Source: Antedon mediterranea
Lineage: Eukaryota; Echinodermata; Crinoidea; Comatulida; Antedonidae
Direction: 5' to 3'
DNA: 64,000 nucleotides
Assembly: GCF_964355755.1 (NCBI RefSeq)
Contig: NC_092672.1
Coordinates: 32,794,501-32,858,500 of the forward strand
Part shown: piece after piece, positions 23,736-36,055 of the stretch
Position numbering within the stretch: the first letter of the stretch is position 1
Layout of the letters: every line of letters begins with the position of its first letter
Made by a program: the position numbers and the translations under genes
The notes under the pieces: model-generated
Told to the model about the DNA's origin: nothing
Database searches by the model: none
What the model saw: only the letters and a program-made list of their open reading frames with translations

Positions 23736-23741
23736 AATAAA
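23736..23741 (+). terminator. Poly(A) signal of patched-like copy A
   Basis: AATAAA lies 91 bases after the stop. The same GGAAATAAA context is retained after the broken copy at about 25096. Confidence 0.55.
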
Positions 23742-24059
23742 CACGAGGATTTTGTTGATTCTCTAGTGTCAAAAAATATATCTTTTTTTCTAGCTAACAT
23801 TTTTACTTAAAAAATATATAGGGGCCTATATATTTTAATGTATTGTATATTCCACTATGTCTTTTATTTAATGCAAAAAATGAATGTTTATGAGTTGGAT
23901 GGTGGAGAATATTTCATGCAATCTCGACTACTCTACAAAATGCAAAACATTCATTATTTGTTTAGGACAATAATACGATCGTTTGATAGTAGGCCTACTG
24001 GTAAATGTATTCTGCTTTTAATGTCCATGCTTTAATGACTTTCTTTTTGTTTGTGTATA

Positions 24060-24430
24060 TATATATTACTTGGAGGAGGAAAACATATTTAAAACAAATG
24101 CTAGGTGGCAGCACAAAATTATGCTTGGCACAATTTTAGAAAAATGTCACAAAACATGGTGTAAGAGGGCGGTATTTTAATATGTTGTTAGTATCGCAAA
24201 AGCGAAAAGTAAAAAGAAAAAAAACACCGGTATAGGCCTATCGGGTTTTTGGCCAAATTATGCTAGATTTTGTTAAAATTATGCTAATTTTTTTCTCAAA
24301 AAAATGCTAGATCATGGGAATCAACCTTCAAAATTGGTATATCAGAATTATGTCAGATTATGCTAGATGCTATATAGGTCAAAATTATGCTAGACGGCAT
24401 AATTATGCTAGATTTGGCCACTATGAAAAA
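24060..24430. repeat. Degenerate 'ATTATGCTAG' repeat cluster
   Basis: Several loosely spaced ATTATGCTAGAT-like units in AT-rich DNA lie between copy A and the broken copy. There is no coding potential. Confidence 0.4.
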
Positions 24431-24512
24431 CATATGTATGGAACGCTCACATATGACATCTTCTTTCCGAAAAATGCGACCGATTAAAAATGAATAATTA
24501 TTTGTACATAAA

Positions 24513-25340
24513 TATCACTTACTCCTACACGGTAGCTCCTGGAAACACTAAAGCAGACCGGATGACCAATGCTTTGTTTCTACTAGGCCTGCCCATGCTG
24601 CAAGCCCGGCTGTAAGGTGCCGTTTCAACAATACTCGGGGTTCTTGTCCTAGCTTTCTCGGACTATTATATATTCCGTACATTGTTTTAAAACTCTGTTT
24701 TTGGTGATTGTTTTTGGATTGTATCATGGGTTATTCGTTATGCCAGTAAGTATTAACAATGTTTGGACCAGAGTCTTCTAAACTTCGAAAAGATACTAGA
24801 AAATCGGTGAGAGGTATGAGTTTTAATTCCGAAAGTACTAGACGGGCATTGCGAAAACGAGATCATACCATACGAAGAAGCAATGCAAATGCCAATAATA
24901 ACCCAATAGAGCCAGAAACCGTGATCCCAGGTCAAATCCCAGACCCGGTTAAGGATGTTTATGCGGCTAAAATGTCAGTTAGTACTATAGATGTAAAATG
25001 GCAACAAGACATTGTGTTAGAATAATATAACAGAATAGGAGAAGAAGTGAGTTATACGTATTGGAAGCCATTTTAATTTTTTTTTTTTTTTTGCTCTCTT
25101 AACGGAAATAAAAAGAAAATGTATTATTATTCTGCTATTATTTTGTCAAAAAATATGTTTTCTATCTAACATTTTTATTTAAAAAAAAATATTTTACTGT
25201 ACCGGGCCTATTTTATATTCAACTATGTCTTTTTATGAGTTGAATGGTGGAGAATATTTCATTCAATATTCTCCACAATACTAAAAATGCAAAACATTCA
25301 CTATTTGTTTATGACAATAATAAGATCGTTTGATAGTAGT
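24513..25340 (+). pseudogene. Truncated copy of the patched-like exon 2 3' end and 3' UTR
   Basis: The sequence matches copy A from about 23183 (ACTTACTCCTACACGGTAGC) into its 3' UTR (ATGGTGGAGAATATTTCAT, then GATCGTTTGATAGTAG). It has a 10 bp insertion with a stop near 24605-24616, an extra T near 24686 and a frameshift near 24747. The tail from 24759 is open and is of the copy A type (RGMSFNSE, RALRKRD) but diverged at its end. The start of the gene is absent, so it cannot make a full protein. Confidence 0.85.
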
Positions 25341-25870
25341 ACACGTCTACCAAACACCATGTGATCCACAATCGTCCAACCAAATGACAAGAATCTATTT
25401 AGGTGTGTTTTATACAATGTTCATACACTTTTTAAACTTGCTACCTATACTAAAAATATTTATATAAATATAATTTTACAATCCTTTTTTTATGCTTTTA
25501 ATGTCTAAATTCATTGAATAATAATATAATATAAGTTTAACTTCCATTGTTTGTGTATATTGCTTGTAATATTTTTTTCTTATGTTACTTGCATATTGTT
25601 TAATTATTTTGACCAAATAAATGAACGAATGACCTCTGAATATTTTTGGAAGCAAAGATATTTTTTGAGATTTAAATTTTATAAAATATTAATTTTTACT
25701 TGTTGTTAATTGTGGTTTGTGTAATGTATTATTAAATTATTTTTAACAACTTGCTTGTGTGTGTCTGTTTGTATTTAGCATAAATAATGCTATGATTTTG
25801 TAAATGCATATTCAGTTAAGGGGAAAATCAGCACGGTGGTGATGTTACAAAAGTTGTCAAAACAATATAG

Positions 25871-26188
25871 ATTAATAATAATAATGATATCCTGGATTTA
25901 TATAGCGCCGAATGTCGTGAAATCTCTAACCGCTAAACATTATTACCCGTCATTTTTTGTGTGGATCAAACACGTATGGAAACATAATCCCATAATGCAG
26001 CTAGGAATCAGCGCAAAGTTGTGTCTTGATCTAACCGGGTACCCATTTATACACCTGAGTAGAGAAGAGGCAAACCTATAGGCAAAGTATTTTGCCTAAG
26101 GATACAAGCAATGCGCCAGCGTTGGATTCCAACCTCGATCTCACGATCAATAGTCCGATGTCCAACACACTGCGGCACACGCCCTCAC
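25871..26188 (-). mobile_element. tRNA-headed SINE
   Basis: Read on the minus strand, a tRNA-like head (A-box-like GTGCCGCAGTGTGTTGGA at 26161-26178, B-box-like GGTTGGAATCC at 26124-26134) is followed by a body with GGGTACCCGGTTAGATC. The tail GGCGCTATATAAATCC runs into (ATT)n at about 25871-25885. The GCGCTATATAAAT tail with a short ATT repeat is typical of SINEs mobilised by CR1/L2-type LINEs, which is family knowledge. Confidence 0.65.
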
Positions 26189-26189
26189 T

Positions 26190-27160
26190 TGATTATCTTC
26201 TAGAAAGTAGGAAACCTTTTGTCATTTCCCCCTGACTGTAATACCTGAGGATGTACATTATGCGGAAAATATTTTAAATGTTTCTTCCCATGTCAAAACG
26301 ATTTCTCCGTAAAACCTTTTTCCCCACTATGCGAGTATTATCGCGCGAATCGAACATTTCTAAATTCAATTAAATGAACTAACTGATTTTTTTTATTTAA
26401 AAAAAAACACATAAACATACCATTGACAAAAGGTGAAAAGATTTAGTTAAAAGAAACTATCAAAGCTTAACAAAGCTTGCATAAGAAATAGTATAATTAC
26501 GAAATAACTCCTAAAGCATATTAAAATAAACATATACAACATATAAGTTGTAGCTTAGGCCTAAATAGTTTAATAGTAGACGAACATTCGCCCATGTAAA
26601 ACTGAACATAAAGTAATGAGCAAATAAACTGATATATTCAACTTTATAATGGGTAACCCTTCCAGCTGAGCACTATTTTTTTTTTTGCATTCGCAACGTA
26701 CTTTATTCAAAATATTAAATAATAGGCCTATATACCAAAAGAAACAGGTGCTTGACAGTTTGGTAACCATTTAAATGTAAAGTACATAATAATTATGCCA
26801 GACAACATTAAAAAACAAAACAAAAGACAACATGATGGGACACTCCTCTGTGGGAAAAGGGAAAAATTCCCATCTACTTTTAATAGTGACGCACATAAGC
26901 GCGATCACCAATCAAAGTGACCACCACATCAATAATATCAGTTTATATTCAGAGGCTTTAATTCCAATTAAATGCCTGCTAGAAAAATATATTGAAATTA
27001 CAGTACATTGAGCATTTTACAGTATTATACTATAAACATAAACAATATATATATATATAATATAATAATAAAATTATACAATTTAATTTTATAATGAACC
27101 TACTATTCCAAATATATAAATTATATTTAGGTATGTGTATAACATTCTTTATACTATTAT
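26190..27160. other. Intergenic stretch between the SINE and copy B
   Basis: AT-rich sequence with no supported gene. The short minus-strand ORF at 26570-26770 has no recognisable features. Confidence 0.35.
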
Positions 27161-27164
27161 TTAT

Positions 27165-27189
27165 CTAACCCTAACTCTAACCCTAACCC
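27165..27189. repeat. Interstitial telomere-like tract
   Basis: About four CTAACC(C/T) units, the complement of TTAGGG with one variant unit, lie 12 bases from the near-palindrome at 27201. Confidence 0.7.
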
Positions 27190-27200
27190 AATTATTTGTT

Positions 27201-27367
27201 GATATAAACTTTGCGGTACACCACGTGTATGAGTTCTGAAAATAACTGTTGAGTTTCTCGACGTTTCGACTAATATGAGAACGATCAAAGAATATTGATC
27301 GAAACGTCGAGAAACTCAACAGTTCTTTTCAGAACTAATACACGTGGTGTACCGCAAACTTTATATG
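27201..27367. mobile_element. 167 bp near-perfect palindrome
   Basis: Arms of about 68 bases (left starts ATAAACTTTGCGGTACACCA, inner part GAGTTTCTCGACGTTTCGA) are inverted copies with only a few mismatches, around a short centre near 27271-27296. It is probably a fold-back MITE; no target duplication is obvious. Confidence 0.65.
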
Positions 27368-27811
27368 AACATTAGATTTCGCCATGCAAACCTTCAAACA
27401 ATATTTAAACCAATTATTATTTTATTTTGTGATTTGATAAATTTTGACACTTTGTCAAGAAACGTTAGGCTCTGTCTCACGATCAAACAAAAAATGTGAT
27501 GTGGCAAATACCAAAATATTTATACTTAAGAACATAATTATCATTATTAGATATCACCTTTTAGGTAGATTCAATTCCTTATTGAATCTCACCGTACGTT
27601 ACAATATTGTCATAGAAAACAAGTAGCACAGAACGAAAACAAACTAAAAATGTTTACAAAAAAAACCAAAAAACGCCACGTGATATGTAATTAACCAATC
27701 AAATTGCAAGAATACAAACAGGTGTATAGGCAGGCTAAAGTGCGTGTTTGTGTGAAATTGTGTACAGTATAGGCCTACATATGACATACTTTGCAAAAGA
27801 TACAACTTCAT

Positions 27812-30800
27812 TCACTTGTCGAGTTTGACATCTGACAGTTGGACACCTTCAATATTATTATCTACTTGCTGATTTTGATCTGCGCTATTAAAGTATTTCT
27901 TCATAGACAAATCTCTTTTACCAAGAGCAGATACCACACCGTGTGAATGGAAGGTCTTACCTCGTGTGACCTTAGTACGTGTGGATTTTGAAGAAGTCGG
28001 TCCAAACATTGTTAATAGCACAGGCATAACGAATAACCCGTGATACAACCCAAATACAATCACCAAAAAAAGAGTTTTAAACAATGTACGGAATATATAA
28101 TAGTCCGAGAAAGCTAAGACAAGAACCCCGAGAATTGTTGAAACGGCACCTTGCAGCATGGGCATGCCTAGTAGAAACAAAGCATTGTTCATCCGGTCTT
28201 CCTTAGTGCTTCCAGGAGCTACCGTGTAGGAATAAGCGATATGTGCAGAGAAATCAACACTGAACCCGATGCATAGGATGATGACGATCATAGATATAGA
28301 ATCAAGACGTACACCCCAAAATGTCATGTATCCAACAACCCCAACTTCAATGGATGCAATGGCCGCTACTACCCAGATGCAACAAGTAAGACTTGGAATT
28401 AGAAGGATTGACACTATAAACATTGCCGCTAAAGCAATGACAAGATTATAAAGAGTTGCTGGTAAAATGGCACTGTACTGGTCAAAGAAAACAAAAAGGG
28501 TGTTGTATGGAAATGTCGCATAAGGCGAGGCTTCTGAAACGTCACGTGTTTGCTCCAATAATTCCCTTTCTCTTTCTGTGCTTGAGATATCTTTAGAGAG
28601 TAAGATAAACCGTGACGCAATGATTTCTGTGGAATTCTCATCTTCGAACACAATATCTTGTGAGTAATGTGCGTACGCAGCGACCTGCAGAAACTGCTGA
28701 CGTAATATCGTGATGAACTCAACATTATTACTGTAAGTGATGCTGGCAGTCTGTAGATAAAACAAGTAGTACCGAAGCCATGATTCGGTAAATTCTGACG
28801 AATGGATAACATCAAGAGATTCATAGTCTGAAGTAAGTTTTTCGATGTTCGCCTGAACCGTAGTATCAGAATAATCGAGGGGTTCGGTAATTGCCACCAT
28901 TACACTGGGACCGTACTCGCGGAGATATTGATATTCATATTCGTAGAAATCGTTTACATAAGAGTCGTCGGCAGCTAAATTATTGGGAGCAAGACCCTCT
29001 TTTAAGTTCAAGACTCCCCAGATCCCACAAGCCAGATATGTAACATACGAAAGTAATACAACGATTTTAGATATGTTGTGAAGAACCAGAGGTCCAAACC
29101 AGGTCTTAAAAAATCGCATGAGCGAGCTTGGAGAAAACTGTATAAGACTTGGAGCATGTTTACCTGACGACTCGTGAGCCGGTCCTCCAGCACACATCAC
29201 CCTGTAGCAAGGATTTGGCGCTTCATCATCCGGCTTAACTTTCTGAAATGTCAGGCAGTGACGATTAGCCGATTCGCGGTATCCGAACAGTACCATAGCT
29301 GCAGCGAAAAAGGTGATTTGAAACATGAAATCAGCAATGACGGCAGTAGCGGCATACGTGCAAAATATTTGAACAGATGGAAAGATAGAAAAGACACCGA
29401 CAGCGAACGCTAGCCCATCTGTAATGCTGGTGATGGTTATTGACAAGGCAGCCTCGCTAAAAGCTCTGGACATCCGGTCTTCAACGGAGCTGCAAATGTT
29501 TGTGTTTCTCCAAGCAGCTAACATAATAAACATATCATCTACTCCAATACCTAGAAAAAAACATTAATAACTATTAATAGGATAGAGTTGTAGCTTTCAT
29601 CGTCGTCGTTGTACGGACGCATTGCGTCACGAAACAAGTCGAGTCTACAACCGGAGTTTGGAAGACTATTTTCGGATTATTTTTATTGGGACATCCAGCG
29701 TTGTTAAACATTATTGGTATTTGTTATGATAGAGTTGTACATATCTAATCCAATCCTAGGTTTTGGCACTAACAAAGATGGAGCCCTCATTTACACTACA
29801 GTCTACTTACTTAGAATAAGAACTGGTAAACATGCCACAACTTCGGTAAATTCTGATCCACAGTAACTTAACAATCCAAATGATGATGCTATTGCAAAAA
29901 CAGCTGATAGTACACCAGTAAGGCACAGCAGTGGTTTATTCTGAACCCAGTCACGTTTGTTACTCGACAAGACGGCATAGAAAATTAGAAGACTTGTACC
30001 AATTGTAAGTACGGGAACAATCTGATCAATGACCTTTGCAAGTTCTGTATCCAACGAGCGCGTCGTGTACACGCGTATATCAAGCAAATCTGATTGGTAG
30101 TTCTGTAGAAAATCAATAAAAGCGGCACTCCAAACATTAGTTGCTCCTCTGACACTTCTGTCAATGGATAGATAATAATTCAACTTTACTAAGAACGCAC
30201 GCTCGAGTTGAGTATCAGAATCAGATTGGTAAGTAACGCCACCAACGTCAGTCCCAAGAAAGTACTCAATTCCAGATCCATCTACGTGCAGTGGATAAGT
30301 TATTGTTAAGTTATCGAGATTATCCACATCATCTTCAAATGCCTTGATAACTAACAGAGGGAGACATTCACCATCAACAGCCAGGCATAGATCCTCCCAA
30401 CCATACTCAATCCCGTTACTTGTGATGGTTATATTCGTTATTTCTTCGTGTAAGTTAAGAATTTCTGAAAATATTTCAGTTGAGAGTGCGTTTCCATTTT
30501 CCTCTTTTGCGGAAATTAAAGCAAAAGAATACAAAATGGTGCGCGTTAGGCGAGTGACAGACGCAGCGTTGACATCGTCTGACGTAAAAAGAGATTCAAG
30601 TATTTCACGGTCAACCTTAGCCTGACCATCAACTGGTGTGTACAGATATTCCACACTAGACACAGTAGTTAAGTTACTAATTCCGTATCCTAGCCCGATT
30701 GCTACTAGTACAGGGATGATCAGAAATGGCCACGGGTACCGGGCAATGATACGTCCATATTTGGCGTACAGTTTGATTAAATTCTGTTCAATAAAATCCA

Positions 30801-30816
30801 AGCGAGGGCGCTTCAT
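27812..30816 (-). CDS. Patched domain-containing protein (PTCHD3-like), copy B
   Basis: Inverted paralogue of copy A. Exons 29811-30816 and 27812-29550 join in the same phase at the same codon (intron 260 bp) to give 914 residues. Exon 1 is 1006 bases in both copies. The GVDDMF and GFSVDFSAH motifs, loops and membrane segments match copy A nearly residue for residue, and many silent sites are shared. Copy B lacks one residue in the second loop (EDENST against AADENST). After the FGP at the end of the last helix the tail differs completely (RTKVTRGKTF...DVKLDK instead of the copy A Arg-rich tail). A CAG acceptor-like site upstream of the ATG suggests a non-coding first exon. Same inferred role as copy A: a 12-helix RND-type membrane protein of unknown substrate. 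Confidence 0.9.
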
Positions 30817-31194
30817 GTTGGTGGATATGCAGTAGGTCTACAAATCTGTAAATAAACATACCACCGGTTAGTTAGTACAAGTCATTTAATTGACACAAAC
30901 AAGAACTACAAACAACTGTGACGTCATGGGAATTGAACTCGATCATTATTCAGATTGATCACCATGTTTACAACATGAATACATTGAGAAGGCCCTAATA
31001 ATTAGCTCCCTCAAACCGTTTGTTATGATTTTATAAATTACTATTAAACACAATTTATTGGTAGACGTCTGTTGGTCCTTTCCCTTCATCTATAATAAAA
31101 ATGTAATACATACTTTATGGTCTAATCTCGCGCCCTTTCTCTGGTGGTCCTCCGTTTATGTGTGGTGGTAAAGACTTTAGTCCGTGAGTTGACA
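30817..31194. promoter_or_regulatory. Upstream region of patched-like copy B
   Basis: It should contain the 5' UTR and promoter of copy B. No clear core promoter was recognised. Confidence 0.3.
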
Positions 31195-31320
31195 GGCCTA
31201 AAGTATAAATGCTGAATATGGGAAGACGGTCTTCAAAACATACTCAGTTGATCAGCTCTGCTTACTTTCACTTCTCATCAACAGTTTAGTTTGGAACCTA
31301 TACCGATTACTTCAAGGTTA
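31195..31320 (+). promoter_or_regulatory. Candidate TATA promoter with first exon
   Basis: AGTATAAATG at about 31201-31210 is followed about 30 bases on by ACATACTCAGTTGATCAGC, which resembles an initiator, and then by a donor-like TTCAAG|GTTAGTAAG at about 31313-31325. No downstream exon could be identified, so this may be a relic or a chance match. Confidence 0.25.
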
Positions 31321-31639
31321 GTAAGCTCCTTTTGAATGATCAAAAAAATGTGATGAAGCAGCCAAAAATAAAAAACTCAGCGAGTTTAAATTAAATCTCA
31401 GACGATGACTCAACCATATCTGATAGTGCTCAGTTAATCCGGAGCTTTCCATTGTTATCCACGAAGAACAGGACATACCAAGCGTATTATTGTTAATAAT
31501 GAATAACACAAAAAGTGACACAGAGGTCAAGAACATCACAACAACAGGCAAAATTAAGAAAGAAAAGGACTTGCAACAAAAGAAAGATACATGCGCATAT
31601 GATAATCGATGTAACTCAACACAAACAACGGGTCCTCCT

Positions 31640-32243
31640 AAATGCCAAGACCTAACAAGACCTACCAAGAACTACCAAGACCTACCAAGACCTGTCAATT
31701 TAAAGTGTTAATTTAACGAAATATGATATATATATATATATATACAGTAGACTTCTAATAGCATTTCCAACAACAAAACCTCGATTTTGACACCAAAAAT
31801 GTTACGAAAATGTTAAATATCGACTTCGCGAAACGAACTGAGTTGATGCATCATTGCGTCACAAATGTCCGTATTGCGTCAACTAGTATGGCTCACTGAC
31901 ACTCGACGCAGCTCTCGTGTCGTAGGCCTACTGTGTTGTATGCCTACATTTAACATTTTTGGTGTCTATAACGCGCTGAAATTTAGGTTTTATTGTTGGA
32001 AATGCTATTAGAAGTCTATATATATCCTATTTCGTTAAATTAACACTTTAAATTGACAAGTCCTGGTAGGTCTTGGTAATTCTTGGTAGGTCATACTAGT
32101 TGACGCAATACGGACATTTGTGACGCAATGTATGCATCAACTCAGTTCGTTTCGCGAACGCAAAGCTTGTCGATTATTAACATTTTTGGTGTCTATATCG
32201 CGCTAAAATTGAGGTTTTGTTGTTGGAAATTCTATTAGAAGAA

Positions 32244-32277
<34 letters not shown>

Positions 32278-32345
32278 TATTTCGTTAAATTAACACTTTA
32301 AATTGACAGGTCTAATTGGTAGTTCTTGGTAGGTCTTTGATATTT
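31640..32345. repeat. Three-part inverted repeat around ACCTACCAAGA and TTGACGCAAT blocks
   Basis: A module with ACCTACCAAGACCT, TTAAAGTGTTAATTTAACGA, an AT run, TTTCCAACAACAAAACCTC and a TTGCGTCA block occurs forward at about 31655-31885. It occurs inverted at about 31960-32100 and inverted again at about 32150-32345. (AT)n tracts sit at about 31724-31744 and 32249-32275. It looks like fold-back MITEs inserted in or recombined with each other. Confidence 0.55.
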
Positions 32346-33219
32346 AGGAGGACCCCAAACAACATCAACTGCTTATCATCATGTCTCAAGAAAACGTCCG
32401 AGGGTATTGTACTTTTTTTACACAGCAGATACGGTGATTCTATTGTAGTGAAATGATAAACATTATTACACTACAAATCTATATTAGACAAGTTCTATTT
32501 CCTCTGAAATATGATGTAAGAAGCATTTTTGGGTAGAAGCTGGGATCCACTTGATTAAGGATATTTCGACCTCGCTGATTATGAATATGGCGGATCCCAA
32601 GCGAAATTCGGCCATCTAAGCCCTTAATTTGCATAATTAAAAATGGCGGCCATTTTTTATAATTACCCTATATCTCGAGAACCACTAGTCACAGATAATT
32701 AATTTTGGTGTCAAAATGTTTTAAATATATGTTTTTATATTCACTTTAATGACACATTTTCTCAAAAAATGGATGCAAGTCTTATTTCTGATATTTTGAC
32801 CTTTGACCTTGATTTATCGTATCTCAGTAACCAATAATCGGAGAGACACGAAATAGGGCTCAAATTGTTCAGAAACTATACATTCTTATTTATTATAATG
32901 AAATGTTTTTACAAAAAATGGCCGATTCTACAACTATTGACCTTTGAACTATTAGTCAAATATAATAATATAATAATAATATAACTTTGAAAATTGTGGT
33001 CTTATGAATTTTTTTTTCTTTTTACATTGTTTAAAACATGTGTGTTTCTATACAGTCTAATGGCACATTTTGTACAAGAATGGCCGATAGTATGGTTATT
33101 GACCTTTTAACTACAGCATAGGCCTACTGTATACTGAATATAATATAATTGCATAACTATGAAATTATTTATACTCAATAATAATTAGTAAAATTATAAA
33201 ATTCACTGCCATCAAATAT

Positions 33220-33426
33220 GTGATATCTAATGGTAAACTTCAACCGGTGCTTCTGAAAAATGAAGCTATTCCTACTGCTTCGTTAGAGATGATTTATTGT
33301 GGATGCAAGACACGATACATAACCAATAAATGTAGGTGCAAGAAGTCAAAACTACCATGTACAGCTTTATGCTGCTGTAACAACGCTAAAGATGACGGAA
33401 ACCTTTGCATGAATGATCTTAACTGA
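33220..33426 (+). pseudogene. C-terminal fragment of the Academ-like transposase
   Basis: An open stretch begins SNGKLQPVLLKNEAIP and runs through the eight-cysteine motif (all eight Cys present, with one extra from Arg-to-Cys) to a stop. It matches the C-terminus at 3669-3870. Nothing upstream is kept in this copy. Confidence 0.7.
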
Positions 33427-33429
33427 TGC

Positions 33430-33960
33430 CCTTAACATGTTCATTCCAAATGTAGCTTACGTACGTGTTCACATTTTCTTTTAAATCTATACAATCATAA
33501 TCCATCATATTGATGGCAAGTAATTTTCAAATGTAGCTTACGTGTTCAAATTCTTTTTTAAATCTATAATCATAATCCATCATATTGATGGCAGGTACTA
33601 TACAATCATAATCCATCATATTGGTGGCAGGTAATTTCCAAATTTCCAAATGTAGCTGACGTGTTCAAATTCTTTTTTAAATCTATAATCATAATCCATC
33701 ATATTGATGGCAGGTAATTTTCTAATGTAGCTTACGTGTTCAAATTCTTATTTAAATCTATAATCATAATCCATCATATTGATGGCAGGTAATTTCCAAA
33801 TGTAGCTGACATGTTCACATTTTAGAAAATCTATAAGCACACTCCATCATATTGATGGCAGGTAATTTCAAATTTCAAATTTCAAAAAATGTAACTTGCG
33901 TATTCAAATTCCTTTTTAAATCTATATAAATCATAACACATCATATTTGATGGCAGTGAA
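33430..33960. repeat. Tandem array of about 75 bp units, copy 2
   Basis: Same unit as at 5130-5690, with CCATCATATTGATGGCAGG cores. About six units, one truncated. Confidence 0.75.
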
Positions 33961-34690
33961 TTTTATAATTTTACTAATTATTATTGTGTATAAATAATTT
34001 CATAGTTATGCAATTATATTATATTTAGTATACAGTAGGCCTATGCTGTAGTTAAAAGGTCAATAACCATACTATCGGCCATTCTTGTACAAAATATTCC
34101 ATTAGACTGGATAGAAACACACATGTTTTAAACAATTTAAAAAGAAAAAAAAATTCATAAGACCACAATTTTCAAAGTTATATTATTATTATATTATTAT
34201 ATTTGACTAATAGTTCAAAGGTCAATAGTTGTAGAATCGGCCATTTTTTGTAAAAACATTTCATTATAATAAATATGAATGTATAGTTTCTGAACAATTT
34301 GAGCCCTATTTCGTGTCTCTCCGATTATTGGTTACTGAGATACGATAAATCAAGGTCAAAGGTCAAAATGTCAGAAATACGACTTGCATCAATTTTTTGA
34401 GAAAAAGTGTCATTAAAGTGAATATAAAAACATATATTTAAAACATTTTGACACCAAAATTAATTATCTGTGACTAGTGGTTCTCGAGATATAGGGTAAT
34501 TATAAAAAATGGCCGCCATTTTTAATTATGCAAATTAAGGGCTTAGATGGCCGAATTTCGCTTGGGATCCGCCATATTCGTAATCAGCGAGGTCGAAATA
34601 TCATAAATCAAGTGGATCCCAGCTTCTACCCAAAAATGCTTCTTGATTCGTTTTCTAGGCCGTTTTTTGAGAAATGGAACCTGTCTATAT

Positions 34691-36055
34691 AGAGTAACCA
34701 TGAAAGCGACTTTGGTATTGACACAGAGGGACAGGTGTAAGGTCCTATTGTTTTTAATACAATAATTGGCTGAATCACGATTTAAAAGAATATGTGTGTT
34801 TTAATCATTTACAGTACCCAAATGACTGCAATTTAATTGTTAAGTTCAAAGTATGAAGCCTGCAAAGTAATATTTTCATTAAAGTGGAGTGTTCGGACTG
34901 TTTTCTTAATTATCAGTAACATTAAATCCATCAGTGTGTCCATGGCAAAAGTTGGAATGGACTATGGTGACCAATTAATACAGAAACAGGAAGTTCCCAA
35001 GTCCTGTGGGGCTATTTTTGTGTCCAGTTGTGACAATTTTATCCTAAATTTCGTCAGTCTATCTTGAGATCTGATCGACTGAACAACGTTCATTAAAGCC
35101 TCAGCAAAAGGGTTTTTGGTTTTGTTTTGTTTTTCTTTTTGGTTTGTTATTCAAATAAAATCATATGAACCCAACTTTGCCGTTTCTTTTTGTGACATCC
35201 GACTATGCCCTGTATAATATCCCGTATTACTACACTATGACGTAAATTACGTAACTACTAGGTAATCATCAAGTATATAATATATTAATGATCGTCTTTA
35301 AATGTTCCCCACCGCAGTCTAGGCATATTAAAAACAAAATTATTGAGTTATTGCACATCAATCGATCTACCGGAATATTTTAACAAACGAAAAGTCAGTA
35401 TTTCAATTCCAATTGACGGAGCTTAAGCCATGGTATTGTCAGCTTGAATTATATCAAACTTTAGTCGCTCTTATGAATGAGGATTTATTGTAGAGGTCAG
35501 AGATTATTTTCCGTACTAGAGTTTTGCAATTCGTTTCACCTAGTGCTGCACTCGTAAACGTAGGCCTACTAGTTACGTAAAGCAATAAGGTAAATTCGAA
35601 GTAAACAAGAAATATTTCTTACAAAAAACGCCGCTCGCTTGTTGACGTAACAGTTTTAAAGATATGTAGGCCTAGTCCCCATTAAACATTTCTTTTAAGA
35701 CAGCAAATTTTATAATATCAGCCTAGATTGACAGTCAAGTGGAAGTCATTGTAAATACCTGCCTATACCAAAATAAAGTATGGTTTATTATGGTGAATTA
35801 TATATAGATACCTGCCTAGGTTGACAGAAAGAACAAAGTCTTTATTTATTGAACAAGATTTTACAGATTACTGTCTACATGCATCTGTATTATCAGCAAA
35901 TGTTTTCATAAACTCTCTTCTCCCAGATGTGCTTTGGGGCTTGTAATTTTAGCATGACCTGTCCTAGTTTACAAATTCCCAAAAACGTCAGTCTCTAGTA
36001 CTATAACTGCTGCTTGCTTTCAGATTCTAAATGAGTCATCCTCTTGGGACGTACC
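34691..36055. other. Intergenic stretch without recognised features
   Basis: AT-rich DNA. The 76-codon ORF at 34837-35067 has no similarity I recognise and no supporting signals. Confidence 0.4.

Larger units (their letters stand above)
32485..34687 (+). mobile_element. 2.2 kb fold-back DNA transposon, Academ-like (copy 2)
   Basis: Same family as the element at 2382-6307 but in the opposite orientation: the B-type end TAGACAAGTTCTATTTC is at the left and the A-type end at the right. TAT flanks both sides (32482-32484, 34688-34690), again a 3 bp duplication. Arms of about 0.73 kb are inverted copies. The centre holds the last 68 codons of the transposase relic (33220-33426) and then the roughly 75 bp tandem array. 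DR1 motifs are at 32797-32809 and 34353-34365. Confidence 0.7.

Noticed and set aside
31318-31668. 116-codon minus-strand hydrophobic ORF
   Set aside because: It overlaps the repeat module at 31640 and has no recognisable start region or homology.
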